Below the pieces are notes generated by a model. It made no database searches and was not told the origin of the DNA. It saw only the letters and a program-made list of their open reading frames with translations. The position numbers were made by a program, and so were the translations under genes. From positions 62,001 through 126,000 of the forward strand of contig JACKPA010000013.1 of the NCBI GenBank assembly GCA_024233865.1: a stretch of 64,000 nt of DNA, given 5' to 3'. Each line of letters starts with the position of its first letter. Within the stretch, counting starts at the first letter, position 1. Positions 45,061 through 53,646 of this stretch are shown here, piece after piece. The stretch comes from Leptospiraceae bacterium. GTDB taxonomy: Bacteria; Spirochaetota; Leptospiria; Leptospirales; Leptospiraceae.

Positions 45061-45765
45061 TTAGGAAAAGCCTCCAAGCTCAATCAATTCTACATCCTTT
45101 GTATGACTTACTATCAAAGCAAGTGAACGGAGTTCTCGTCCAATACGCTTTCTATTGCCTAGTTCCCTCTCAGAGATGACATTATAGAGATTAATCAAAG
45201 TGAAATATGACACAAAAATAAACTTCACATGTTTTTCACTGAGTCTACTAAAGTCATAACTCCCAATACAGTGTTCGTGTTACATAGTTAGGTATTTTCA
45301 TTTCTCCATGTTCGGAAAAAGTGAGTAGACCTAAATAAAATAATAATCCATAAAATATAGGACCATAACCCAATCATTTCGTTGAATCGAATGTCTGTAG
45401 TCATACCACTAAGGATATTAAAACCACTTGCGAGTTCATCCAACATGACGGGAGAAACACCTGTCATAAAAAATCTCTCAAAACACCTTCTCCACTTGCA
45501 ATTTTCATCTGTTCGTAAAATTCTCTTACAAAACCTGTTTGAGATACAATATTTCTTGCAAAAGATTCTCTACCTTCGGAAGCGAGTTTATTGGCATAAT
45601 GGTCGTATTCGTCTATTAGAACGTAAATTTTCCTTTGAGCTTTTTTGGCCTCTGTTGAAAGAAAACTAATGAGATTCGCAGCTGAAAAAACGTCTGTAAG
45701 ATTTTCAAATTTTTGAATTACATCTTCTGGAAAATAATGAAAAATTACGAAATGGACTATACATC
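45061..45765 (-). pseudogene. decayed AAA-ATPase/PD-(D/E)XK protein (DUF1703-like) remnant
   Basis: Translating the minus strand piece by piece gives IYVLIDEYDHYANKLASEG and TGFVREFYEQMK in one frame (to a stop near 45475), MTGVSPVMLDELASGFNIL and TDIRFNEMIG in the next, and YLGLLTFSEHGEMKIPNYV with TRTLYWEL in a third. These are, in the right order, the Walker B region, the sensor-type motif and the linker to the nuclease domain of the widespread AAA-ATPase-like plus PD-(D/E)XK family. The Walker A end and much of the nuclease are missing, so it is clearly dead. Confidence 0.8.
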
Positions 45766-45862
45766 CTAGGTAGAATTAGTGGAAAAGAAATCACAAAAAT
45801 CCTTTTAATCCCGGAATAAAAAGTATTTCCTCTAAATGTAGAAAAGTTTTTATTGGATTATT

Positions 45863-47233
45863 ATGAGTAATCCCAATAAAATAATTCTCCAAGAGAGTGA
45901 AATTCCTTATAAATGGTATAATATTCAAGCAGACCTTCCTAATCCTACCTTGCCTCCTCTACACCCAGGGACAAAACAACCCATAGGACCAGAGGATTTG
46001 GCTCCAATTTTTCCCATGGAGCTGATTAAACAGGAAGTTTCGATGGAAAAATGGATTGAAATTCCGGATGAAGTTCGTGATATTTATAAAATTTGGAGAC
46101 CGACACCTCTGTATCGTGCCTATAATTTAGAAAAGTTGCTAGATACGCCGGCTAAAATTTATTATAAATACGAAGGTGTGAGTCCTTCCGGCTCTCACAA
46201 AACCAATACTGCCGTAGCCCAAGCTTACTACAATAAAAAAGAAGGTGTTAAAAGAATTGCCACTGAAACCGGTGCCGGACAATGGGGAAGCGCACTTAGT
46301 TTTAGCTGTAATCATTTTGGAATAGAGCTTGAGGTTTTTATGGTAAAGGTTAGCTATCACCAAAAGCCATATCGAAAAACGTTAATGAATGTTTGGAATG
46401 CAAAGGTTATTCCTTCTCCCAGTGATTTAACGGATTCCGGACGAAAAATTCTTGCCCAAGACCCAAATTCTCCCGGTAGTTTGGGAATAGCCATTTCGGA
46501 AGCTATCGAACGAGCAGCAGGGGACCCTGATACGAAATATGCTTTGGGTAGCGTTTTAAACCACGTTTCTTTACACCAAACTATAATTGGAGAAGAGGCG
46601 ATTTTGCAAATGGAAAAATCGGGTGATTACCCTGATGTTGTGATTGGTTGTTTTGGTGGCGGTTCTAATTTTTCCGGTTTGGCATTTCCTTTTTTAAGGC
46701 ATAAAATTGTTGATAAAAAAAATATTCGTTTTATCGCAAGCGAGCCGGCATCTTGTCCGAAGCTAACAAAAGGAGAGTTGAAATACGACTTTGGAGACAC
46801 AATCGGTTTGACTCCTTTGATTCCTATGTATACCTTAGGTCATTCTTTTGTTCCGGCAGCCATCCATGCGGGAGGATTACGCTACCATGGAGCCGGAGCT
46901 TTGGTGAGTCAATTGCTAAAAGACAAGCTAGTCGAGGCAGAAGCACTACCACAATTGGAATGTTTTGAAGCTGGTGTTACCTTTGCAAGGGCAGAAGGAA
47001 TCCTTCCGGCACCTGAGTCAACACATGCCATTGCTTCTGTGATACGACAAGCAAATCTTGCCAAAACCGAAGGCAAATCAAAAACTATTTTATTTAATCT
47101 TAGCGGACACGGATATTTGGATTTGGGTGCTTATGAAGACTATTTTGCTGGAAAATTAGAAAATTATCATATTTCCGATGAAGAATTAAAAAAGCACCTA
47201 AAAGAACTAGACGCTTTTCCAACTATTGATTAA
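45863..47233 (+). CDS. trpB: TrpB-like PLP-dependent enzyme (tryptophan synthase beta, TrpB2 type)
   Basis: 456 residues, longer than the usual 390-400 TrpB1. The PLP lysine is Lys113 in GSHKTNTAVAQAYY; the phosphate-binding loop is GCFGGGSNFSG; an HAGGLRYHGAGALVSQL segment and EGILPAPESTHA are TrpB2 marks. It should make tryptophan from indole or indole-glycerol phosphate with serine; TrpB2 proteins often stand apart from trpA, as here, and some may act on free indole or other substrates. The carbamoyltransferase gene starts 12 bases later, which is an unusual neighbour. Confidence 0.9.
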   Translation: MSNPNKIILQESEIPYKWYNIQADLPNPTLPPLHPGTKQPIGPEDLAPIFPMELIKQEVSMEKWIEIPDEVRDIYKIWRPTPLYRAYNLEKLLDTPAKIYYKYEGVSPSGSHKTNTAVAQAYYNKKEGVKRIATETGAGQWGSALSFSCNHFGIELEVFMVKVSYHQKPYRKTLMNVWNAKVIPSPSDLTDSGRKILAQDPNSPGSLGIAISEAIERAAGDPDTKYALGSVLNHVSLHQTIIGEEAILQMEKSGDYPDVVIGCFGGGSNFSGLAFPFLRHKIVDKKNIRFIASEPASCPKLTKGELKYDFGDTIGLTPLIPMYTLGHSFVPAAIHAGGLRYHGAGALVSQLLKDKLVEAEALPQLECFEAGVTFARAEGILPAPESTHAIASVIRQANLAKTEGKSKTILFNLSGHGYLDLGAYEDYFAGKLENYHISDEELKKHLKELDAFPTID

Positions 47234-47245
47234 GGCTAATCCAAA

Positions 47246-49072
47246 ATGAACATACTTGGAATATCTTGTTTTTACCACGATAGTGCAGCATCCGTTATCA
47301 AAGACGGGCAGTTAATTGCTTGTGCCCAGGAAGAGAGATTTACACGAGTCAGGCACGATCCGGATTTTCCGATGCAAGCCATAAACTATTGTTTAAAAGA
47401 AGCAAACATAGGCATTGGAGAGCTTGACTATGTTGCTTTTTATGACAAGCCTTTCTTAAAATTTGAAAGGATTTTGGAATCTATTGTTAGTGTTTCTCCC
47501 AAAGGTTTTGGAACGTTTATCAAGGCAATTCCCCTTTGGATGAAACAAAAGCTCTTTATCGGAGAGGAGATAAAACGAAAGCTTGGGAAAAAGGAAATAA
47601 ATGCAAAGCTCGTTTTTACGGAGCACCATGAATCCCACGCTGCTGCTGCCTTTTTTCCATCTCCTTTTGAGGACGCGGCTTTTTTAACCGTAGACGGAGT
47701 TGGTGAGTGGACTACAACAAGTTTTGGTGTAGGGCTTGACAACCTGATTGAAATCCAAAATGAGATTAAATTTCCTCATTCCTTAGGCTTGCTGTATTCC
47801 GCTTTTACCTATTATACCGGTTTCAAGGTGAATTCGGGTGAATATAAGGTTATGGGGCTTGCTCCCTACGGAGAACCAAAGTATGTTTCTGCCATTTTGG
47901 ACAACTTAATTGATCTAAAAGAGGATGGTTCCTATAAAATTAATTTGGATTATTTTGATTATGTTGGTGGAGAAAGGATGACCAATGCAAAATTTCATTC
48001 TTTGTTTGGTGGGGCACCTAGACAACAGGAAGCCAAGCTAACACAAAAGGAAATGGATTTGGCTTCGTCTATCCAAGAAGTCATTGATGAAGCCATCTTA
48101 CGAATGGGAAGGCATATTCACAAAACCACCGGAATGAAATATCTTTGTATGTCGGGTGGAGTTGCTCTGAACTGTGTTGCCAACGGAAAGCTTCTTAGGG
48201 AAGGACCTTTTGAGGATATATGGATTCAACCCGCAAGTGGTGACGCGGGTTCTTCTTTGGGAGCAGCACTAATTGTTCACCATCACATTTTGAATAATCC
48301 AAGAAAAGGCACTAACTTCGGAAAAATGATAAACGGTGCCTATTTAGGTCCACACTATTCCAATGAAGAATTGGAAAACTATTTCAAAAACAAGCAAATT
48401 CCATACCACAAGCTATCAACGGAAGAAATGATTGGGAAAACTGCAAAAATACTAACGGAAGAAAAAGTTGTAGGTTGGTTTCAGGGTCGAATGGAGTTTG
48501 GTCCTAGAGCGTTAGGAGCAAGATCTATCATTGGTGATCCACGTTCTACAAAAATGCAATCTATTATGAATCTAAAAATAAAGTTTCGGGAATCATTCAG
48601 ACCTTTTGCACCTTCGGTTTTACGAGAAGATGTTTCCAAGTTTTTTGATTTGGACTCTGATTCTCCTTATATGCTTCTTGTTGCACCAGTAAAAGAAAGC
48701 ATTAGAAAAAAAATGACTGAAGAAGAAGAGAAACTTTTTGGAATCGAAAAGTTAAACGTTGCAAGATCGGAATTGCCAGCCATTACTCATATAGACTATT
48801 CTGCCAGAATCCAAACGGTCACAGAAGATTATAACCCTGCCTATTATAAATTGTTAAAAGAATTTAAAAAGTTAACGGGATATGGAGTTGTGGTAAACAC
48901 CTCTTTTAATGTTCGAGGTGAACCTATCGTACAGAGCCCGGAAGAAGCATACAGGTGTTTTATGAGGACTGACATGGATTATTTGGTTATGGGTGATTTT
49001 ATCTTGGATAAAACAGAGCAACCTAAGCTCAAAGAAGACTCCAATTGGAGAGAAGAATTTGCTTTAGATTAA
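47246..49072 (+). CDS. carbamoyltransferase (NodU/CmcH family)
   Basis: 608 residues. The N-terminal Kae1-like part opens MNILGISCFYHDSAA and has metal-binding FTEHHESHAAAAF near 130; an SGGVALNC segment is near 305. The C-terminal domain has GRMEFGPRALGARSIIGDPR (near 415) and FNVRGEPIV. Enzymes of this family transfer a carbamoyl group from carbamoyl phosphate via carbamoyl-AMP to a hydroxyl of an antibiotic, sugar or nodulation factor. It is followed by SxtJ and DUF5989 genes as in many genomes. The substrate here is unknown. Confidence 0.95.
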   Translation: MNILGISCFYHDSAASVIKDGQLIACAQEERFTRVRHDPDFPMQAINYCLKEANIGIGELDYVAFYDKPFLKFERILESIVSVSPKGFGTFIKAIPLWMKQKLFIGEEIKRKLGKKEINAKLVFTEHHESHAAAAFFPSPFEDAAFLTVDGVGEWTTTSFGVGLDNLIEIQNEIKFPHSLGLLYSAFTYYTGFKVNSGEYKVMGLAPYGEPKYVSAILDNLIDLKEDGSYKINLDYFDYVGGERMTNAKFHSLFGGAPRQQEAKLTQKEMDLASSIQEVIDEAILRMGRHIHKTTGMKYLCMSGGVALNCVANGKLLREGPFEDIWIQPASGDAGSSLGAALIVHHHILNNPRKGTNFGKMINGAYLGPHYSNEELENYFKNKQIPYHKLSTEEMIGKTAKILTEEKVVGWFQGRMEFGPRALGARSIIGDPRSTKMQSIMNLKIKFRESFRPFAPSVLREDVSKFFDLDSDSPYMLLVAPVKESIRKKMTEEEEKLFGIEKLNVARSELPAITHIDYSARIQTVTEDYNPAYYKLLKEFKKLTGYGVVVNTSFNVRGEPIVQSPEEAYRCFMRTDMDYLVMGDFILDKTEQPKLKEDSNWREEFALD

Positions 49073-49079
49073 GAGGAAT

Positions 49080-49490
49080 ATGATGCAAAAGTTAGAGCCA
49101 ACAATTCAAGATTATAAAAAATTTTCACTCGGAGCTTCTGTTATTTTTATCTTAGTCGCTTCTTACTTTCTTTGGAAAGGAAAAGATATAAAGCTGATTT
49201 ATGGGTTTTATGGTGTTGCTACTGTGTTTTTATTGGTAGGTCTTTTACAACCGAAACTTGTGAAACCAATTTATCTTGGTTGGATGAAATTTGCCTATGT
49301 TTTGGGTGAAGTAAATACAAGAATTATTTTGTTTTTGGTTTTTGTTTTAACCATTTTGCCAATTGGTATACTGTTTCGAATACTACGGAAAGATTTGCTA
49401 GATTCGAAATTGGACAAATCACAAGAAAGCTATTGGATAAAGCGTGAAAAAAAAGAATTGGATATCGAAGGATATTATAAACATTTTTGA
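49080..49490 (+). CDS. SxtJ-family membrane protein
   Basis: 136 residues with about three membrane helices (FSLGASVIFILVASYFLW, KLIYGFYGVATVFLLVGLL, IILFLVFVLTILPIGILFRI) and a charged C-terminus ending SYWIKREKK. It matches the SxtJ family, usually next to carbamoyltransferases (named from the saxitoxin cluster). ATGATG provides two possible starts after AGAGGAAT. It lies 7 bases after the carbamoyltransferase gene. Confidence 0.88.
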   Translation: MMQKLEPTIQDYKKFSLGASVIFILVASYFLWKGKDIKLIYGFYGVATVFLLVGLLQPKLVKPIYLGWMKFAYVLGEVNTRIILFLVFVLTILPIGILFRILRKDLLDSKLDKSQESYWIKREKKELDIEGYYKHF

Positions 49491-49505
49491 TCTTTAGGAG
49501 TATTT

Positions 49506-49658
49506 ATGTTATCATTATTAAAAGAATTTTTAGAATTTTTAATGCAAAGAAAAAAATTTTGGTTGATTCCAATTGTAATTTTGTTGGTTTTACTTTCCAT
49601 ATTATTGGTAATCACTCAAGGGTCAGCTCTCTCACCGTTTATATACACTCTTTTCTAA
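49506..49658 (+). CDS. small DUF5989-family membrane protein, 50 residues
   Basis: The short frame reads MLSLLKEFLEFLMQRKKFW, then a single membrane helix (IPIVILLVLLSILLVI) and TQGSALSPFIYTLF. This is the DUF5989 pattern: a basic segment, one helix and a conserved C-terminal SPFIYTLF. AGGAG lies 6 bases before the ATG. It follows SxtJ by 15 bases and completes the carbamoyltransferase-SxtJ-DUF5989 set. It is easily missed because of its size. Confidence 0.85.
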   Translation: MLSLLKEFLEFLMQRKKFWLIPIVILLVLLSILLVITQGSALSPFIYTLF

Positions 49659-49714
49659 AAGATTTTGTGTACTGTTGAAGACAATTCTAGTTTTTCCGTA
49701 GACTGGCGATTTTT

Positions 49715-50107
49715 CTAACCTTGGTTGTTCAATGCTTTGTTATAGCAATTGTACCAATGTGACCCTTTTCCGTTTGCAAACGCCCATGCAGCGGCTTCAA
49801 TTTGATGGTACGGATTCCAAATATCAGCGTTTTTCAAACCTGCTTGGATCGAAAAAGATTGAAATGTGTCATCAGTAAATTGAAAAAGTCCTTTGTAAGG
49901 ACCAATATTGTTTAGAGCTTTTGGGTTTCCGCGACTTTCGCACATCATTATAAATTGAACAACTGCCTTTTGGCATCCATATATTGCACACCTTTCTTCT
50001 ATTTTAGCATTAAAATTCGTAATATGATCAGAAGATGTTGTCGGAGCTGAGAAAATGCTTGTTACTACAGAAGCAAAAATAAAAATTATAAAGTTTACTT
50101 TGTGCAT
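49715..50107 (-). CDS. exported lysozyme/transglycosylase-like protein
   Basis: 130 residues with an N-terminal signal peptide (MHKVNFIIFIFASVVTSIFS, cleavage near SAPTT). The mature part has MMCESRGNPKALN followed by GPYKGLFQF and later IEAAAWAFANGKGSHWYNC, as in small transglycosylase/resuscitation-factor-like lysozyme folds; the Glu in CESRGNP is the probable catalytic acid. Cys residues at the start and end may pair. I chose ATG 50107 with AAGGGT before it. It should act on peptidoglycan in the periplasm. Confidence 0.8.
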   Translation of the reverse strand: MHKVNFIIFIFASVVTSIFSAPTTSSDHITNFNAKIEERCAIYGCQKAVVQFIMMCESRGNPKALNNIGPYKGLFQFTDDTFQSFSIQAGLKNADIWNPYHQIEAAAWAFANGKGSHWYNCYNKALNNQG

Positions 50108-50231
50108 GATTACCCTTATCAATAATATTTTTGGTAAGATTATACGTCCTTTTATTTTTGTCAATCTTTTATTTTAGTGACATGGTTAAAATAATTTGAC
50201 AGTATGCTCGACTTAGAGATAGTAAAGTAAA

Positions 50232-50756
50232 ATGTTAATTTTTAGTCTGATTTTTGGTTTTGTATTTCTTTTTCTTGTGTGGGTTCTCTTTACTCCGATT
50301 ATAGTGTATATAAATTCAGCCAATCAGACCTATTTTATAAAATTAAAGGGTGTATTCAAATTACAAATAGTTTGGATTGAAGATAAACCGGACATCCGGC
50401 TTACGGTATTTTTTATCACATGTCCAATACCTAAAAAATCAAAAAACAAAGATAAGCAAAAAAAGAAAGAAAAGAGAAAGGAAAAGAAAGGAAAAAAATT
50501 ATCTCCAAAAACCATTACTAAAATAAAGCGATTTATCATAGAAAGTATAAAATCCTTCTCTGTTATAAAAATAAAAATTCTTATTGATACGGATGATTAC
50601 GCTTTAAATTCTAAACTTTATCCGTTGGCACATTCCTTAAATACAGAAAATATACAAATTGGCATCAACTATAATGGTACAAACGAATTTTGTATTGTCG
50701 TAAAAAATAGAATAATTACCTTTATAATAATAGCTTTGAAAAATATCATAAAATAG
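50232..50756 (+). CDS. DUF2953-like (YtfI-type) membrane-anchored protein
   Basis: 174 residues: one N-terminal helix (MLIFSLIFGFVFLFLVWVLFTP), a strand-rich part with YFIKLKGVFKLQIVWIEDKP, a very Lys-rich stretch (near 75-98: many KKEKRKEKK repeats), and a C-terminal part with IGINYNGTNEFCIVVKNRI. This matches DUF2953/YtfI by layout. The next gene 8 bases on is a YtfJ-like gene, the same pair as in spore-forming Firmicutes. Confidence 0.7.
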   Translation: MLIFSLIFGFVFLFLVWVLFTPIIVYINSANQTYFIKLKGVFKLQIVWIEDKPDIRLTVFFITCPIPKKSKNKDKQKKKEKRKEKKGKKLSPKTITKIKRFIIESIKSFSVIKIKILIDTDDYALNSKLYPLAHSLNTENIQIGINYNGTNEFCIVVKNRIITFIIIALKNIIK

Positions 50757-50764
50757 GAGAAACG

Positions 50765-51103
50765 ATGAATATCGAAGATTTATTAAATAAAATTTTGGAG
50801 CATTTAAAAAACGTAGCCAAAACCGAAACTGTTGTAGGGCAGCAGTTTACTTTGGGTGAATTTACCTGTGTCCCAATTATTCGAGTAGGAATGGGATTTG
50901 GAAGCGGTTCTGGAGACGATGGAAAGAAGGGTAAAGGTGGAGGTGCCGGTGGAGGACTGGGTGTAGAGCCAATCGGTTTTCTTGTCACTAAAGGCGGAGA
51001 GATAACATTTTTAAGCACACACAAGGGAAAAGGAATCGATGCCGTATTTGATAAAGTTCCCGACTTACTGGAAAAGGTGATGGAGATGAAAAAGAAGGAA
51101 TAA
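50765..51103 (+). CDS. ytfJ: GerW/YtfJ-family protein
   Basis: 112 residues. It starts MNIEDLLNKILEHLKNVAKTETVVGQQFTLGE, then a Gly-rich part (GMGFGSGSGDDG, GGGAGGGLGVEPIGFLV) that is the hallmark of GerW/YtfJ proteins, and ends in charged helix. In Bacillus this protein is linked to spores; in non-spore formers the role is unknown. It is coupled to the DUF2953 gene and followed by a lipoprotein gene. AGGAG is 5 bases upstream. Confidence 0.88.
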   Translation: MNIEDLLNKILEHLKNVAKTETVVGQQFTLGEFTCVPIIRVGMGFGSGSGDDGKKGKGGGAGGGLGVEPIGFLVTKGGEITFLSTHKGKGIDAVFDKVPDLLEKVMEMKKKE

Positions 51104-51191
51104 ACATTGAATACAACAAAGTTTAATCTTGTATCGACTACTACCAAAGTATAAACAAATTATGATAGTGGTCGATACTTTTCTAAAAACT

Positions 51192-51707
51192 ATGAAATGT
51201 CTGGTAATTCTTTTACTCTGCATTTCAATTCCTTGCTGCTCGACTTTTCAATTTCAAACTTACAATAATTTTTGGGAGTGGTACAAGGGCAAACCAGGTC
51301 TGACAAACACTCTCGAAGTTCCAACCGATGAGAACGGAAAGATGGAAGAAGTAGCTATAGAAATGGAACGACATCCTTTTTATCTCGGATTTCGAACACC
51401 GGAATTGATCTTTAATCCTCAGAGGATGTATGATAAAGAAGGATATGAATTTCCACATGATTTGGAATTACCAACAGCAATCCTGATAGGTGCAGCAATT
51501 ATATTAATTGTTGGTTTGATAGCTTATACCGGTTCCTCAATGGGTGACGATACTGGTAAAATTTTTTATTGGTTTGGTTTTGGAACTTTTATAATGATAG
51601 GTAAAACCGTTTTGTATATAAGCCATGATGTTGTAAAAACCATTACAATTCCGGTTGCCGGTGTTTATTATTCCATTCAAGATGATGGCGAAGAGGAAGA
51701 AGAATGA
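51192..51707 (+). CDS. putative lipoprotein with two membrane segments
   Basis: I do not recognise the family. From ATG 51192 the protein starts MKCLVILLLCISIPCCSTF, a lipoprotein-type signal with Cys15/Cys16. A soluble part (about 17-95) is followed by a helix AILIGAAIILIVGLIAYTGS, another around FYWFGFGTFIMIGKTVLYI, and an acidic tail (DDGEEEEE). Upstream starts (51129, 51162) would bury this signal and have no ribosome site. It lies 88 bases after ytfJ and may belong to the same unit. Confidence 0.65.
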   Translation: MKCLVILLLCISIPCCSTFQFQTYNNFWEWYKGKPGLTNTLEVPTDENGKMEEVAIEMERHPFYLGFRTPELIFNPQRMYDKEGYEFPHDLELPTAILIGAAIILIVGLIAYTGSSMGDDTGKIFYWFGFGTFIMIGKTVLYISHDVVKTITIPVAGVYYSIQDDGEEEEE

Positions 51708-51798
51708 GTTTTAAGCAAATAAAAAATTATTACTTTGAATAAAAAGGCGATTAATCTATTGTGAAACTATATTTATAAAAAAACACAAAGGAATAGAT

Positions 51799-52200
51799 AT
51801 GAATAAAGAAATAATTTTACAAAATGACATAGCAACACTTTGCTATTATCCGGACCATAAAATCATACACCATACCATTCATAAATTTATTTATGGAGAA
51901 GTATTCAGAGAAGTGTTGATGACAGGTGCGGAAACTTTTGAAAGAAAAAGTTGTCAGAAATGGCTTTCGGATGATAGAAAAAACCCTGTTTTACGTAAAG
52001 AGGACATTGAGTGGGGTGAGTTGTACTGGAAACCAAAGGTTCTAAAAGCCGGATGGAAATATTGGGCTATCTTACAACCGGAAAAAGAAACAGGAAAGAT
52101 AGCAATGAAACCCTTAATCGAAGAATACTTAAAAAGCGGAGTCACAGTTGAAATATTCGATACTCCAGAAACTGCTTTGGATTGGTTAATGAAGAAATAA
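51799..52200 (+). CDS. SpoIIAA/STAS-like small protein
   Basis: 133 residues, no signal peptide. The overall pattern (a strand DIATLCYYPDHKIIHHTIHKFI, a KVLKAGWKYWAILQPEK middle and a final helix with VTVEIFDTPETALDWL) resembles SpoIIAA-like/STAS-SEC14-type proteins common in Bacteroidota and others; this call is tentative. AAAGGAATAG lies before the ATG. It is 15 bases from the next gene and forms a two-gene unit with it, possibly also with the aldo/keto reductase. Confidence 0.6.
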   Translation: MNKEIILQNDIATLCYYPDHKIIHHTIHKFIYGEVFREVLMTGAETFERKSCQKWLSDDRKNPVLRKEDIEWGELYWKPKVLKAGWKYWAILQPEKETGKIAMKPLIEEYLKSGVTVEIFDTPETALDWLMKK

Positions 52201-52215
52201 TAAAAGGAGAATAGG

Positions 52216-52809
52216 ATGAAGACTTATGATTTAAAGGATATAGAAGTTTTTGGAAGGGGTTTTTTGAGCCTTTATGAAGCTTTAGGAAACCTTCAAACCT
52301 TTGCTGAAAATATCTTCCAAGAAAATAAAATAGGTACGAAAAACAGTAAGGGAATATATGAGATTATACCGGACAATTGGTATCCCATGGACCAAAGCCT
52401 CACTTTTTATAATGCAATAAAAGAAAAAATTGGTCTGCGTACTCTCACCAACGTAGGTAAAAAAATTATAGAAAAAGCCATGTTTCCTCCTGGTATGGAT
52501 TCAATAGAAAAAGGTTTGGAATCTCTTAATATTGCTTATCACATGAACCATCGAAAAAATGGTAAAGTGATGTTTGATCCTGCGACAGGAATTATTCTTT
52601 CCGGAATCGGTTCTTTTAAACTTGAACTTACTCCTGGCAAAAAAGAAGCGATACTGGTTTGTGAAAATCCTTATCCGAGTGAATTTGATGAAGGAATTAT
52701 AACCGGAATGGCAAAAAAATTTCAACCTGAGGCTGTTGTAACTTTGGATACAACTAAACCAACAAGAAGAAAGGGTGGTGATTCTTGTACGTTCAAAATC
52801 AAATGGTAA
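52216..52809 (+). CDS. heme-NO-binding/V4R-like sensor domain protein
   Basis: 197 residues. The final part, FDEGIITGMAKKFQP then TRRKGGDSCTFKIKW, matches the conserved end of V4R/heme-NO-binding-like domains (G-x-x-x-G ... G-x-x-C-x-F-x-I-x-W). These domains bind small ligands or sense redox. The middle contains a hydrophobic helix SIEKGLESLNIAYHMNHR with a His pair. I cannot tell whether heme is bound. It is flanked by a SpoIIAA-like gene (15 bases upstream) and an aldo/keto reductase (3 bases downstream). Confidence 0.6.
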   Translation: MKTYDLKDIEVFGRGFLSLYEALGNLQTFAENIFQENKIGTKNSKGIYEIIPDNWYPMDQSLTFYNAIKEKIGLRTLTNVGKKIIEKAMFPPGMDSIEKGLESLNIAYHMNHRKNGKVMFDPATGIILSGIGSFKLELTPGKKEAILVCENPYPSEFDEGIITGMAKKFQPEAVVTLDTTKPTRRKGGDSCTFKIKW

Positions 52810-52812
52810 AAT

Positions 52813-53646
52813 ATGACAATTAACATCCCACAAATTATTTACGGAACGGCTTGGAAAAAGGAAGCTACAACAGAGCTGGTAATCCAAGCCGTCCAAGCCG
52901 GTTTTAGAGGAATTGATACGGCGAATCAACCCAAGCACTATAGTGAAAACCAGGTTGGAAAAGCACTCCAAGAACTATATAAACAAGGTGTTTCAAGAAA
53001 AGATTTGTTTCTTCAAACAAAATTCACTCCCTTAAACGGACAAGACCACCGTATTCCCTACGATCCCGAAGCTGATTTGCACACACAAGTAATGGAATCT
53101 TTTCAAAGTTCTTTGAAAAATCTTGGTACGGATTATATAGACTCTTATCTTTTGCACGGACCAAACGGACATCCCGGACTAGACAAATCGGATTTTGAAA
53201 CATGGGAAGCAATAGAAGAAATTCATGAATCCGGAAAGGCAAAAATTATTGGTGTGAGTAATTTTAACCACATGCAATTAACAACGTTACTTGAAAAAGC
53301 CAAAATAAAACCTATGGTTGTTCAAAATCGTTGTTTTGCCAGAACAGGTTGGGACAAACTCGTGCGTGATATATGTAAACAACACTCCATCTTGTATGAA
53401 GGTTTTTCTCTTTTAACGGCAAATCCTTTTGTTTTAGAAGCATCTGAAGTTGTAAAGATGGCAAAAGAATTAAACAAAACTCCGGAGCAAATTGTATTTT
53501 CTTTTAGCATTCAAATTGGAATGTTTCCTTTAACAGGAACAACCAGTAAGAAACACCTAACGCAGGACTTGGAAGCCATAAACTTAAAACTATCCCAAGA
53601 ACAATTGAATTTGGTAGAGTATATATACAAAACCCTAAAAAGTTAG
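52813..53646 (+). CDS. aldo/keto reductase
   Basis: 277 residues, an NAD(P)H-dependent carbonyl reductase with a TIM-barrel fold. The catalytic tetrad is visible: Asp in GFRGIDTAN, Tyr in KHYSENQVG, Lys in LFLQTKFT and His in YLLHGPNG. The C-terminal part (QIGMFPLTGTTSKKHL) is the NADPH-binding side. The substrate is unknown. It overlaps the stop of the V4R-like gene region by 3 bases of spacing, and its own end overlaps the convergent TonB-receptor end by 12 bases. Confidence 0.9.
   Translation: MTINIPQIIYGTAWKKEATTELVIQAVQAGFRGIDTANQPKHYSENQVGKALQELYKQGVSRKDLFLQTKFTPLNGQDHRIPYDPEADLHTQVMESFQSSLKNLGTDYIDSYLLHGPNGHPGLDKSDFETWEAIEEIHESGKAKIIGVSNFNHMQLTTLLEKAKIKPMVVQNRCFARTGWDKLVRDICKQHSILYEGFSLLTANPFVLEASEVVKMAKELNKTPEQIVFSFSIQIGMFPLTGTTSKKHLTQDLEAINLKLSQEQLNLVEYIYKTLKS

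Noticed and set aside
45382..45669. Plus-strand open frame of 95 codons
   Set aside because: It is the antisense of the decayed AAA-ATPase remnant, which has recognisable protein motifs on the minus strand.
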